From NCBI RefSeq assembly GCF_003841465.1, contig NZ_REFZ01000002.1, positions 248,001 to 312,000 on the forward strand: a DNA stretch of 64,000 nt, given 5' to 3'. The notes beneath the pieces are model-generated. The model was not told where the DNA came from. It searched no databases and saw nothing but the letters and a program-made list of their open reading frames with translations. Origin of the DNA: Natrarchaeobius oligotrophus (GTDB taxonomy: Archaea; Halobacteriota; Halobacteria; Halobacteriales; Natrialbaceae). Of the stretch, positions 35,933-44,360 are shown one piece after another; position 1 is the stretch's first letter; the number at the start of each line of letters is the position of its first letter. A program made the translations under genes and the position numbers.

Positions 35933-36354
35933 AGAGGCTGTACCGTCCGGGAGTCTATCTCACGTAATTGTTATATCGCCGCTATCGATCTGTACGATCG
36001 ACGTAGCCCGACCCGTCGCAATATTGCGGTTCGGACGGCGGATACTGCCGATCGACGGGTGTGAACCCGCCAGTCGGCAGCGATCCGCTCTACGGTTCCC
36101 TTACAGCGAATTCCTGCGGACGAAGAACGAACTCGAGGTCGTCGATCGCAACGGACTCGAGCGGGAGCGGCTGTAGCGTGGGACTGAACCGACGCGGTGG
36201 GAGGGCGATCCGGCGTGGTACACATCCGGTAAGGAGATACTCGGGGACCGACCGGTACTCGAAGGTCTGACTCGATCGACCGGTGACAGCGACGCTCCGT
36301 CCGGGAACCGACGCGGTTCGTCGGTTTCGAATACGGTCGCACGGCCCCCGTTCC
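35933..36354. other. 422-bp intergenic region with no recognised gene
   Basis: Both strands were read; short frames have arginine-rich or serine-rich products without family features. A minus-strand AT-rich stretch (about 35967-35979) lies 35-45 bp upstream of the deacetylase-like lipoprotein gene and may belong to its promoter. The rest shows no clear repeat or terminator. Confidence 0.5.
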
Positions 36355-36555
36355 TTACGTCGGCGTTTCGTTTTCGGACCGGGCGTGGTCGTCAACCGGC
36401 GATAGCGCCACGTACAGCGCCGCGAAAATCAGGACGACGTTCACGGCCGCGACGAATCCCGACAGTCCCGGTCGACCGATTCCGTAGACGATGGTCGGAA
36501 CGAGCGCCACCAACCCAACGGCGGCGGCCCGACGCGGCGAGACGTCCTCGAACAT
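36355..36555 (-). CDS. Small membrane protein, possible cytochrome ba3 oxidase accessory subunit (CbaE-like)
   Basis: A 66-residue protein with two hydrophobic helices (about residues 10-26 and 33-52) and a charged C-terminal tail. Tiny two-helix proteins accompany the ba3 oxidase genes of haloarchaea such as Natronomonas. It lies 151 bp downstream of the ba3 operon on the same strand. The assignment rests on context and size, not on a motif. Confidence 0.6.
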   Translation of the reverse strand: MFEDVSPRRAAAVGLVALVPTIVYGIGRPGLSGFVAAVNVVLIFAALYVALSPVDDHARSENETPT

Positions 36556-36706
36556 AGTGGCGAAGTTCCGGCTCGAGGGCGTTAACTCCCGTCACCGTTT
36601 CCGGACCGGAAACGAGAGCGTATCGTCGAATAGGCTGCAATTTCGCGACGGGGTTCCGACGAGTCGACCGTGGACCGAACGCGACCGCGGCGCGCTCGAG
36701 ACCGGA

Positions 36707-36901
36707 TTACGGCTCCGACGTCTCCTCGTCGGCCGGTCGAACGGCCCACACGACGAGTGCCGTGATAGCCACGACGCCGACGAGAGCGATCTCGAGCACC
36801 GACACCTCGACGTCGAAGAACGCGAGAATCGTTCGCGCCTCGACGAGGACGACGAGACAAAGCGCGATTACGATGAGTAGTTTGGCGGGGGAGATGCGCA
36901 T
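36707..36901 (-). CDS. Small two-helix membrane protein of the ba3 oxidase operon
   Basis: A 64-residue protein starting MRISPAKLLIVIALC. It has two hydrophobic helices (about residues 7-27 and 34-54) and an acidic tail. Its ATG overlaps the stop codon of the oxidase subunit I gene by one base (TGATG), which implies coupled translation and a role as an oxidase subunit or assembly factor. Confidence 0.75.
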   Translation of the reverse strand: MRISPAKLLIVIALCLVVLVEARTILAFFDVEVSVLEIALVGVVAITALVVWAVRPADEETSEP

Positions 36902-38655
36902 CAGGTGATCAACACTCCGACGTATGCAACTCCGTGCTGGAGGTACATGACGCCGTCGACGACGACGGGGAACGGTCCGACGTCGGGACCGAAGAGCCCG
37001 CCGCGATCCACGATGCTCGCGAGCGGAATCGCGTACGCGATGACGACCAGGACGAGGGCGATGCCGATCCACACGCGAAGATCGTCGAGGACGCGCGGGG
37101 AGTCCTCGGGACCGGAGAGCGCCGGCGGGATCGTTCCGTCGACGAGGGGATCGCTGTCGGTGTTGAACGCCGTCAGGAGGATGATCGCGAGAAACAGGAC
37201 CGTCGAGACGAACAACAGGACGCCGCCGAGAGCGAGCTGGACGTCGAGTTCGGTCATCGATCCGACGCCGACCTCGTAATCGAAGGCGTACTGCGGCTCC
37301 GCGGATCGTCGCGGGACGCCGATGAGACCGGCCCGGTACATCGAGTTCGTCATGAAGACGATTCCGACGAACCAGAGGACGACCTGGAACAGTGCGATCT
37401 GTCGGCCGACGAGCCGGTTTCCGGTCAACTGTGGAACGAGCCAGTAGGAGCCGGCCATGAACGTCAACGCGACGGCGGTCCCGACCTGGGTGTGGATGTG
37501 ACCGGGCACCCACAGCGAGTTGTGCACCAGGTAGTTGATGTTCATCCCGGCGTTGACGATGCCGGTGAAGCCCCCGAAGGCGAACACGAGTCCGGCGAGG
37601 GCCATTCCCGTAAACGCCGGGTCCTTCCAGGGAAGCGCTCGGAGCCAGTTGAGCGTTCCCGTGCCTCCCCGCTGACGGGCACCGTGTTCCATGCTAGCTA
37701 CCACGGTGAACGCCGTCAGGAGGCTCGGTAACAGGAGGAACATCGTGTTCGTCATCGCGATGAACTTGAACCCCTCGGAGATGCCCGGATCGAGATACTG
37801 GTGGTGGATACCGACCGGAGTCGAGAGCAACACGAACAGGATAAAGACGACCCTGGCGAGCGGGTCGCTGAACAGGCGTCCGCCGGAGAGTTTCGGGAGA
37901 ACGATGTACCACAGGAGGTACGCCGGCAGCAACCAGAAGTAGACGACGGGGTGGCCGAAGTACCAGAACAGCGTTCGCGTCAGCGTCGGGTTGAGGCTGT
38001 CGATCAGTCCGAGCGACCACGGCAGGATGAACGCGAGAATCGCGACCGCGACCCCGATCGAGGAGATGTACCACATGATCATAGTCGTCAACACCATGAA
38101 CGTCGGCAGCGGGATTCGCTCGCCGGGATGGTCGCGCTTCCAGGCCCACCAGGTCCGGAACCAGTCGGCGCCCGCGAGCCACGTACCGACGACAAACAGT
38201 ACGAGACCGGCGTAAAAGATCGGATTCGCTTGTAACGGCGCGTAGAACGTAAAGAGGACGTCCGCACTCAGTTCGGAACCGAGTACGTCAGGGGGATCGT
38301 CGAGAAATCCCGCGAGTATCGCGATCGCTGCGATCAGCGTTCCGACCGACATCAGTCCGTACCACGACCACGTAAGCCGCGCGTCTACCGGCCCCCGCTG
38401 TAAGCTGTCCGTTACCGCCCACTGATAGAGACCGACGAGGAAAAATATCGTGAACGTGATGACGAGAAAGACGCCGTGGCCGGTCAGGACGGTGTAGTAC
38501 GTCGTCGACTCGACGATTCGGAACACGCCGGTCCGGTGGAGCGCCTGGATGACGCCGAAGAGCGCGCCGATCCCGAGCGCGACGAACGACGTCAAAAATG
38601 CGGCCCGAACGAGTCGCGCCTGTTCGGGATACTCGTCGACGAACAGGTCAGTCAC
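36901..38655 (-). CDS. cbaA: Cytochrome ba3-type terminal oxidase subunit I
   Basis: A 584-residue heme-copper oxidase subunit I of the B (ba3) family, with about 13 membrane helices. The low-spin heme histidine lies in GHGVFLVITF; the CuB ligand and its cross-linked tyrosine are in GHPVVYFWLLPAY (about residues 230-242); further CuB ligands are the pair in HHQYLDP (about 283-284); the high-spin heme and second low-spin heme histidines are in GHIHTQVG (about 383-385). No E from an A-type channel (e.g. GHPEVY) is present, which separates it from aa3 oxidases. It reduces oxygen with high affinity. The start overlaps the subunit II stop by 4 bp. Confidence 0.94.
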   Translation of the reverse strand: MTDLFVDEYPEQARLVRAAFLTSFVALGIGALFGVIQALHRTGVFRIVESTTYYTVLTGHGVFLVITFTIFFLVGLYQWAVTDSLQRGPVDARLTWSWYGLMSVGTLIAAIAILAGFLDDPPDVLGSELSADVLFTFYAPLQANPIFYAGLVLFVVGTWLAGADWFRTWWAWKRDHPGERIPLPTFMVLTTMIMWYISSIGVAVAILAFILPWSLGLIDSLNPTLTRTLFWYFGHPVVYFWLLPAYLLWYIVLPKLSGGRLFSDPLARVVFILFVLLSTPVGIHHQYLDPGISEGFKFIAMTNTMFLLLPSLLTAFTVVASMEHGARQRGGTGTLNWLRALPWKDPAFTGMALAGLVFAFGGFTGIVNAGMNINYLVHNSLWVPGHIHTQVGTAVALTFMAGSYWLVPQLTGNRLVGRQIALFQVVLWFVGIVFMTNSMYRAGLIGVPRRSAEPQYAFDYEVGVGSMTELDVQLALGGVLLFVSTVLFLAIILLTAFNTDSDPLVDGTIPPALSGPEDSPRVLDDLRVWIGIALVLVVIAYAIPLASIVDRGGLFGPDVGPFPVVVDGVMYLQHGVAYVGVLIT

Positions 38656-39443
38656 GGTTCGTCACCCCCGTCGTCCGCATCGTCGCCGATCGTCACTGTC
38701 CCCGTCTCCACCTCGTCGTCGACCGAGGCGGACCACTCCGCGTCGCCCGGTTCGAGATCGTCGCCGTCGACGGTGACGGACACCTGCTCGGTTTCGCCTC
38801 CCGGGACCGTGACGTCCTGCTCGAGGGTCTCGTCGCCGACCTCGACGTCGACGGTCGTCTCCAGATCCTCGAGTAGACCGTTCTGAATCGAGATCGTCAG
38901 TTCGACGTCCTCTCCCGGCCCGACCTGGTCGGGCGCGTCGACCGAGAGCTCGGTAAGGCTGTACTCGTCTTCCGGGTGGACGATCAGCGATCCCTCCATG
39001 TCGTGGTGACCTGGACCGCAGTACTCGTTACAGACCACGCCGTACTCGCCGGGTTCGTCGAACTCGACGGTCATCGCCGACACCTCCCCGGGGATGACCA
39101 TGGTGTTCGTGTTCGTCCCGACGACCGTGAAGCTGTGAATGACGTCCCTGCTCGTGACGTAGAACGTCACCTCGTTGTTCGCCGGAATCTCGATCGGATC
39201 GGGTTGGAAGAGAAACGTCATGGAGACGACGTACGCTTCGAACTCGTTTTCGCCGACCTGTTCGACGCGGGGGTCCTGGAACCGATCGTCCTCGTCGACA
39301 TCGTCCGGACTGATCGTCTCCTCGCGATCGTCGACCATCGTGATTCCGAGCCCGACCGTTCCGTACGTGATCGTGACGATGAATCCCACGATGAGCACCA
39401 TCGACGCGACCAGCCACAGCCGTTCGTAGGCGTGAATATTCAT
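38652..39443 (-). CDS. cbaB: Cytochrome ba3-type oxidase subunit II (CuA) with a C-terminal CARDB-like domain
   Basis: A 263-residue subunit II. One membrane helix (about residues 9-31) is followed by the cupredoxin domain with the CuA site: a histidine in DVIHSFTVV and the cluster CNEYCGPGHHDM, which supplies two cysteines, a histidine and a methionine. Beyond the cupredoxin fold, from about residue 165, there is an unusual b-rich, very acidic extension (VGPGEDVELTISIQN, VTVPGGETEQVSVTV), like a CARDB/Ig-type domain. It takes electrons from a cupredoxin donor. The start is the ATG giving MNIHAYERLW, overlapping the preceding small gene by 4 bp. Confidence 0.92.
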   Translation of the reverse strand: MNIHAYERLWLVASMVLIVGFIVTITYGTVGLGITMVDDREETISPDDVDEDDRFQDPRVEQVGENEFEAYVVSMTFLFQPDPIEIPANNEVTFYVTSRDVIHSFTVVGTNTNTMVIPGEVSAMTVEFDEPGEYGVVCNEYCGPGHHDMEGSLIVHPEDEYSLTELSVDAPDQVGPGEDVELTISIQNGLLEDLETTVDVEVGDETLEQDVTVPGGETEQVSVTVDGDDLEPGDAEWSASVDDEVETGTVTIGDDADDGGDEP

Positions 39444-39604
39444 AGCAGAACAGTCGGTGTAGGGGCGTTTCCGACGAACTCGACGAAGTAGGTGAACAAC
39501 CACATCAGCGTGAGAACCACGAAGTACAGCGCGATGAGCGCGAGCGTTCCGATCGGATCGAACTCGTCGTGACTGATCTCGGTCGAGATCCCCGAATCGT
39601 CCAT
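39440..39604 (-). CDS. 54-residue ba3 oxidase small subunit (CbaD-like)
   Basis: A 54-residue protein beginning MDDSGISTEISHDEFD, with one membrane helix (about residues 21-43, LALIALYFVVLTLMWLFTYF) and a short proline-rich end. It is the first gene of the ba3 operon, coupled to subunit II by a 4-bp ATGA overlap. The pattern of an acidic N-terminus followed by a single helix matches the tiny subunit IIa/CbaD type of ba3 oxidases. A TATA box 27 bp upstream of its ATG supports this start as the 5' end of a leaderless transcript. Confidence 0.8.
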   Translation of the reverse strand: MDDSGISTEISHDEFDPIGTLALIALYFVVLTLMWLFTYFVEFVGNAPTPTVLL

Positions 39605-39630
39605 GTCGCGTGGGTAACGACGATCGGTAG

Positions 39631-39685
39631 TATAAAATCGGGACCTGGTAACGTACGATGAACTGAACGTTACACCGTTGTAACG
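39631..39685 (-). promoter_or_regulatory. ba3 oxidase operon promoter with upstream hairpin/operator
   Basis: On the minus strand an ATTTTATA TATA box occupies 39631-39638, about 27 bp before the first start codon of the operon at 39604. Upstream of it a perfect palindrome CGTTACA-CCGT-TGTAACG lies at 39668-39685, and related TAACG motifs occur at 39614-39618 and 39649-39653. The palindrome is at the right place (about 30 bp upstream of TATA) for an activator or repressor. Confidence 0.6.
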
Positions 39686-39903
39686 CCGATCAACGAGCGG
39701 TTTTACTCGATCTATCGGTCACGCGACCGGGGTTTCAGACCGGCGTGAACCAGTCTCGAACGCCGGACGGCGATTTTCTGACAAACGACGCGGAGTTCGC
39801 GCACCCGGCTCGAATAACGAGCGCGTACGGGCGGATGTGACGACTGATCGCGGGAACCAGAGCGACTGCACCGCCGAGAGGACCGCCTCGAGCGCGTCGC
39901 CGA

Positions 39904-40416
39904 TCACTGGGTTCGAACGTCGATGGCGCCGGCCATCTCGGTGCCGTGGGTCTCACAGAGGTACAGTTCCATTTCGGCGGTGGCTTCGGCGATGATCGCA
40001 CTCCGCTCGCCGTCATCGTCCTCGAAGTCCGTCGAGATGAGCGGGTCGGACTCGTCCCAGATCGCGAGGTTGTGCACATCGCCGTCGCGGTTGACCCAGG
40101 CGAATTCGTACTCGCGACCCTCGTACAGTTCTAGGTCGGGATTCTCCACACCGTCGATCGCCGCCGGTCGACGGCCGACCCAGTCGCCACCGTCGGCTGC
40201 CTCGAGTTCGATCGCGTCGACGTCCTCCCACCCATCTTCCCAGCCTGCGTCGGCTGGTTCGGCGTCGTCTGCAATTTCGTCGATCGGTTCGTCGGTCTCC
40301 ATGTCGTCCGGATCGTTCGCCGCGTCCTCGGTACAACCCGCGACGATGGTCCCGCTCGCGATGCAGGCACCGATACGAAGCGCCGCCCGCCGCGATAGAC
40401 GTGGTGAGTGACTCAT
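39904..40416 (-). CDS. Halocyanin-like blue copper protein (cupredoxin lipoprotein)
   Basis: A 170-residue exported protein. The N-terminus has twin arginines (SRRAALRIG), a hydrophobic segment and a lipobox (VAGC). A long acidic linker (about residues 35-65) leads to a cupredoxin domain with the type 1 copper ligands His115 (VHNLAIW), Cys154, His157 and Met161 (CETHGTEM). It should carry single electrons outside the membrane. It lies 300 bp upstream of the ba3 oxidase operon on the same strand, so it is a natural candidate for the oxidase's donor, though it has its own promoter region. The ATG giving MSHSPRLSRR was chosen; an ATG five codons upstream is also possible. Confidence 0.88.
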   Translation of the reverse strand: MSHSPRLSRRAALRIGACIASGTIVAGCTEDAANDPDDMETDEPIDEIADDAEPADAGWEDGWEDVDAIELEAADGGDWVGRRPAAIDGVENPDLELYEGREYEFAWVNRDGDVHNLAIWDESDPLISTDFEDDDGERSAIIAEATAEMELYLCETHGTEMAGAIDVRTQ

Positions 40417-40567
40417 CACGTTCGCTTGCACGGTAGCTCGGATACGTCTGCGGCCGACACCTGCGTGGACGATTCGCAGGGTCAGGCGTCTCCCCGCGGC
40501 TGGTCGGGGTTTATCGTCGTCGACGTGGAAGTCGACCGGGGCGGGTCGACGCTCGCCACAGAAACAG

Positions 40568-41443
40568 ATGCCAGAACACGTCCTCGTTCCGATCGACGGA
40601 TCGGATCACGCATTCGCGGGTCTGGAGTACAGCCTTGGGTCGTTTCCCGACGCGACGATCGACGTCCTCTACGTGGTCGATCCGAGCCACGATCACGTCG
40701 CATCCGTCGGTTCCCGCGAGTCTGTCGAAGCGCGGGCGGAACAACGCGGTGAGCGCGTTCTCGATCGCGCCGTCGAGTACGCCGAAGAGCGCGATCGACA
40801 GATCGGAAGCTTCCTCCGGGAAGGAGCGCCGCACACGGAGATCCTCGAGTCAACCAGTACCGACGTCGATCACGTCGTGATCGGAAGCCACGGCGAATCA
40901 CCGCTCAGGCGTCCGTTTCTCGGTCACGTGAGCGAAGCCGTCGTCCGCCGAGCGCCGGTCACCACGACGGTCGTGCCGGAGCCGGTAGAGGCGATTCGCG
41001 AGCGCGAGTTACCGGGGTCCGTCCTCGTCCCACTCGACGGTTCGGAACAGGCCGAAGCCGCCCTCGAGTTCGCCCTCGAAACGTTTCCCGATGGGGACGT
41101 CACTGCGTTTCACGCGCTGTCGCTCCCGTTCGACCGCGACCGCACGGGCGTCCGCGGAACGTACCTCGAGGAGATCGTACGCGTTCGCAACGACCGCGCC
41201 GACGCAGTTTTCGAGGACGCGAGGGAGATCGCGGACGACCACGGAGCCGACGTTCGAACGGACACCGACGACGCCGATCCGGCGACGGCGATCGTCGAAC
41301 GCGTCGAAACCGACGACTACGACCAGATCGTGATGGGGAGTCACGGTCGATCGCTCGCCGCCCGACTGATCACGGGAACGGTCGCGGAGCGGGTCGCGCG
41401 GCGGTCGCCGCGAGCGGTCACGCTCGTCCGAGGCGCGAACTGA
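40568..41443 (+). CDS. Tandem universal stress protein (two UspA domains)
   Basis: A 291-residue protein with two UspA domains. The first starts MPEHVLVPIDGSDHAFAGLE and has the loop GSHGESPLRRPFLGH; the second starts VLVPLDGSEQAEAALE and has GSHGRSLAARLITGT. Both keep the G-2x-G-9x-G frame, so both could bind ATP. It is closely similar in layout and wording to the tandem protein at 44361-45221 (for example FALETFPDG and SLAAR), so the two arose by duplication. It is divergent from the cupredoxin gene. Confidence 0.93.
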   Translation: MPEHVLVPIDGSDHAFAGLEYSLGSFPDATIDVLYVVDPSHDHVASVGSRESVEARAEQRGERVLDRAVEYAEERDRQIGSFLREGAPHTEILESTSTDVDHVVIGSHGESPLRRPFLGHVSEAVVRRAPVTTTVVPEPVEAIRERELPGSVLVPLDGSEQAEAALEFALETFPDGDVTAFHALSLPFDRDRTGVRGTYLEEIVRVRNDRADAVFEDAREIADDHGADVRTDTDDADPATAIVERVETDDYDQIVMGSHGRSLAARLITGTVAERVARRSPRAVTLVRGAN

Positions 41444-41538
41444 TCCAGCCATCGATTCGTACCGACAGGTGAAAGTCAGTTCCGGTGGGCCCGCAGGGCG
41501 GTCGCGGTTTCGCCGGTAACTCGGTGGAATAGACCCCA

Positions 41539-42261
41539 TCAGCCGTCGAGCGATCCGTCCGGCTCGCAGACGACGATTTCGACCGGCAACCGCCAGACCG
41601 TGCTCGTCCGGTGGGCGACGATCCGAAACCCACACTCGAGTACGGTGTCGCGGAGGTAGATGGGGCGACAGTCGACGAGTTCGGGAACGACGCGGTGGAC
41701 GAGTTCGTAGAGGCGGGTAGAAACTCCGACGTCGCGGCGGGAAAGCGAGACGACACAGCAGCGACCGTCCGGTTCGAGCACGCGTCGCCACTCCTCGAGT
41801 ACGGCCGGAATCTCGGGCGTGTCGAAGAGTTCGAGGACGAAGCTCGCGAACAGCGCGTCGAAGGAGTCGTCGGGAAACGGCGTGGCCGCGGCGTCGGCTC
41901 GAACGACCGCACCGCGACCGAGGGAGTCGACAGCGAGGGCCGCCTCCGAGGACCGACACATTCCATCCGCGACGTCGATGCCCACGGCAGTTCCGTCCGG
42001 CGCCACCGAACGGGCGAGATCGACCAGGGCGGACCCGGTTCCGCAGCCGACGTCCAGCACCCTCTCGCCCGGACGGACGCCGAGCATCGCGAGTCCCGCC
42101 GACCGCGCCGGAGCTTCGAACGGCTCCGCCAGAACGTCGTACCACGTGCTGAGAGCGTCGTACCGATCGCGTGCGGCTGACTTCGGCCGACGAACGCGGC
42201 TGATCGGTCCGGGCGGTCGGTCGGACGGCGTTTCTGCCGATAGATCGGACGGGTCGGTCAT
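41539..42261 (-). CDS. Class I SAM-dependent methyltransferase
   Basis: A 240-residue methyltransferase of the UbiE/Methyltransf_11 type. Motif I is VLDVGCGTGSALVDLA (about residues 68-83), the acidic end of strand 2 is in GIDVADGM, and later motifs are VRADAAATPFPDDSFDALFASFVLELFD and LEPDGRCCVVSLSR. The substrate cannot be inferred. It is followed (in its upstream direction) by the DUF2267 gene on the same strand with a 24-bp gap, so the two may form an operon. Confidence 0.87.
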   Translation of the reverse strand: MTDPSDLSAETPSDRPPGPISRVRRPKSAARDRYDALSTWYDVLAEPFEAPARSAGLAMLGVRPGERVLDVGCGTGSALVDLARSVAPDGTAVGIDVADGMCRSSEAALAVDSLGRGAVVRADAAATPFPDDSFDALFASFVLELFDTPEIPAVLEEWRRVLEPDGRCCVVSLSRRDVGVSTRLYELVHRVVPELVDCRPIYLRDTVLECGFRIVAHRTSTVWRLPVEIVVCEPDGSLDG

Positions 42262-42285
42262 CGACGACCGTCTCGTTCCAGTCGA

Positions 42286-42675
42286 TCACTCCTCCGAACC
42301 GTCGACCAGTTCGAAGAGCGGATCGTAGTCCTCCGGGAGCTGGTTGGCGACCTTCGCGAGGTTGCCCGGCGGAACGACGTCTCCGACGACGGCGAGCAGT
42401 TGCTGGGCGTGGTAGTTGGCGTCCGAGCGGTCGACGCCCTCGCGTCTCGCCACCCTGTCGAGGAACTCCGAGTAGTCGAAGCGCTGTCCGTGATCCGCCT
42501 CCGTCAGGTAGCGGTCGATCTCCATGGGGAGCGGACTCGCCAGGTCGGTCGCTTCCCCCTCCTGTAAGCGTTCGCCGAGCGTCATCAGGACGGCGCGGGT
42601 CGCTCGCACGGCGGGGCCGAGCTGTGCGTACTCGAGTCTGTGCTGAACCTGTCCGACGAATTCTTTGTAGTTCAT
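42286..42675 (-). CDS. DUF2267-family protein
   Basis: A 129-residue helical protein beginning MNYKEFVGQVQHRLEYAQLG. It has the DUF2267 pattern: a first half with ATRAVLMTLGERLQEGEATDLASPLPMEI and a second half with DYSEFLDRVARREGV and HAQQLLAVVGDVVPPGNLAKVANQLPEDYDPLF. The reaction or target is unknown; members often occur with stress proteins and CBS proteins. It starts at the ATG giving MNYKEF, where homology begins. Confidence 0.9.
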   Translation of the reverse strand: MNYKEFVGQVQHRLEYAQLGPAVRATRAVLMTLGERLQEGEATDLASPLPMEIDRYLTEADHGQRFDYSEFLDRVARREGVDRSDANYHAQQLLAVVGDVVPPGNLAKVANQLPEDYDPLFELVDGSEE

Positions 42676-42887
42676 GGTGCGTGTTTCGTGGCGCGTCAGT
42701 TCGCTCGTCGTGCGATGTGGGGTCACGAGGGGACGGATCGAGGAAACCGCGAATCCTCGAGACGAGCGGGCGCCCCCAGTCCGATCGGAATCGGGACGGA
42801 CGTCGTACACCGCCCCCACAGATAAATGGTGATGGGAGGTTGCAAACGCTAGGACACGTCTTTTTCCGCCGCGGCGGTACGGGGGGT

Positions 42888-43110
42888 GTGCGCGTCGTCG
42901 TCGCCGGAACGTTCGGTCCGCTTCACGTCGGTCACCGCGCTCGCGGACGCGCTCCGGTTCGACGGCGACGGAGTGAACGTCGCGGTGACGAGCGACCAAC
43001 CGCGGACGAAACCCGAACCGCGTTCGATCCCGACCTTCGGCGGACGGGGAACCGATAGCCGCCTGCGCGGTCCTCGACGACCGGGGTCGAGAGACCACTC
43101 GAGGACGCGG
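42888..43110 (+). pseudogene. Remnant of a CoaD-like (HxGH) nucleotidyltransferase
   Basis: A GTG at 42888 begins VRVVVAGTFGPLHVGHR, which carries the GTF and HxGH motifs of the phosphopantetheine adenylyltransferase/cytidylyltransferase family. Immediately after GHR, near 42938, the homologous reading moves to the +1 frame and continues as ALADALRFDGDG, VNVAVTSDQ and PEPRSIPTF, as expected for the next strand and helix. After about 43040 no family-like sequence follows in any frame. The gene has therefore one frameshift and has lost its C-terminal two thirds. It lies between DUF2267 and a UspA gene. A sequencing error could explain the frameshift but not the missing end. Confidence 0.6.
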
Positions 43111-43742
43111 TCGACGGGGTCACGTCGAAGCGGAGAGTCGGGCTGACGGACGAGCCATCCGACAAGAATGTTGGCGGTCTGATACAGTAGATCGAACCGA
43201 CGCTGACGATGAATCGCGGTGGAAGCCTCGTACAATCGTCGCCGTTCCGAGCGATTCTGTTTGCCTTACTATCAGTTTTGAGCCATATTTCTCGCGAGGA
43301 CTCGAGGTTCGGCCGAAAGAAACAGTTACGATGGTACACCTGTAAATTTTCCCGAGTTTTTCCGTCATATGAGGGGTTCGGGTCGGAGGCGTCTGTACGG
43401 CCTGAGACCGGATCGAGAAGTTATCCATTACCTGGCAGAGTCCGTATGTTTTTCGTCGAGCTTCACCGAAGGAGGGTGAAACGATCGACTGCGGGCGATC
43501 GTGGCTCCCCAATCGTCACCGTAGTATAAGTTTTTTGATGTAGTTCAGAACGGGCAAAGCGGGCGATCGAGCGGGACCGATAGCCGAATTCGTCGAGGGC
43601 AGCGAGATCGGCGACTCGCCCTCGAGGAACGGCCCCGTCGTACCTCGACGAATCGAACGGACGACCATCGGACCGGCGATCCACCCCGGTCGAGCCCGAC
43701 AATCAGCGAAACGTATTTTATCCGGTGTTCCAATCACGTGAT
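43111..43742. other. About 630-bp intergenic region without a recognised gene
   Basis: It follows the CoaD-like remnant. Stretches near 43250-43370 and 43525-43540 are AT-rich. Short minus-strand frames (ending near 43463 and 43516) give no recognised family. The right end contains the UspA promoter: CGTATTTTATCC at about 43710-43721, some 25-30 bp before the ATG at 43743. Confidence 0.45.
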
Positions 43743-44183
43743 ATGGTAAAACACGTACTCGTTCCGGTAGACGGATCGGAGCCGGCCGAGAAGGCGATCG
43801 ACCACGTCCGAACGACCACGGCGGATAGCGTCGAGCGGGTTACCGTCATCCACGTCGTCGACCCCGCCGAAGGCGTCTACTCGGGTGCACACGAGGGGTA
43901 CTACGATCGGGCGGCCTACGACCGCGCCGTCGAGCGGGGCGAAGACCTCTGCTCGAGCGCGCGCGACGACCTGGAGGAGGCGCTACCGTCCTCTACGGCC
44001 GTCGAAACGGCGGTGTTGACGGGTGAGCCGGCACGCACGATCGTCAACTACGCGGACGAACACGACATCGATCACGTCGTCATTGGCAGTCACGGACGGG
44101 AAGGCGTCTCGCGGATCCTGCTCGGAAGCGTCGCCGAAACGGTCACCAGACGAGCCGCGGTGCCGGTCACGATCGTTCGGTGA
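43743..44183 (+). CDS. Universal stress protein, single UspA domain
   Basis: A 146-residue UspA protein beginning MVKHVLVPVDGSEPAEKA, with the canonical loop GSHGREGVSRILLGSV near the C-terminus, which predicts ATP binding. The middle has a longer insert rich in Tyr (SGAHEGYYDRAAYD) than other family members here. A TATA-like TATTTTATCC lies 25-30 bp upstream. The ATG giving MVKHVL was preferred over one six codons upstream. Confidence 0.93.
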   Translation: MVKHVLVPVDGSEPAEKAIDHVRTTTADSVERVTVIHVVDPAEGVYSGAHEGYYDRAAYDRAVERGEDLCSSARDDLEEALPSSTAVETAVLTGEPARTIVNYADEHDIDHVVIGSHGREGVSRILLGSVAETVTRRAAVPVTIVR

Positions 44184-44360
44184 GAGCGGGAGCGCGAGCG
44201 CGACCGTCGGTCGGGCCGGAAGACGTTCGTCGACGGCGTCCGGGAATCGAGCCGTTCGTCGGAACGATCGTCCCGTCGATCGAACCCACCAGTTATGCGT
44301 CGGGTCGTCGAAGGGGAACGTGGTGTCGCGACCGACGTTCGCGAACGCCGGAATCGAACA

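Noticed and set aside
43463-43737. Short minus-strand frames as a possible transposase fragment
   Set aside because: No catalytic motif or terminal repeat could be shown; the impression of mobile DNA was too weak to report.
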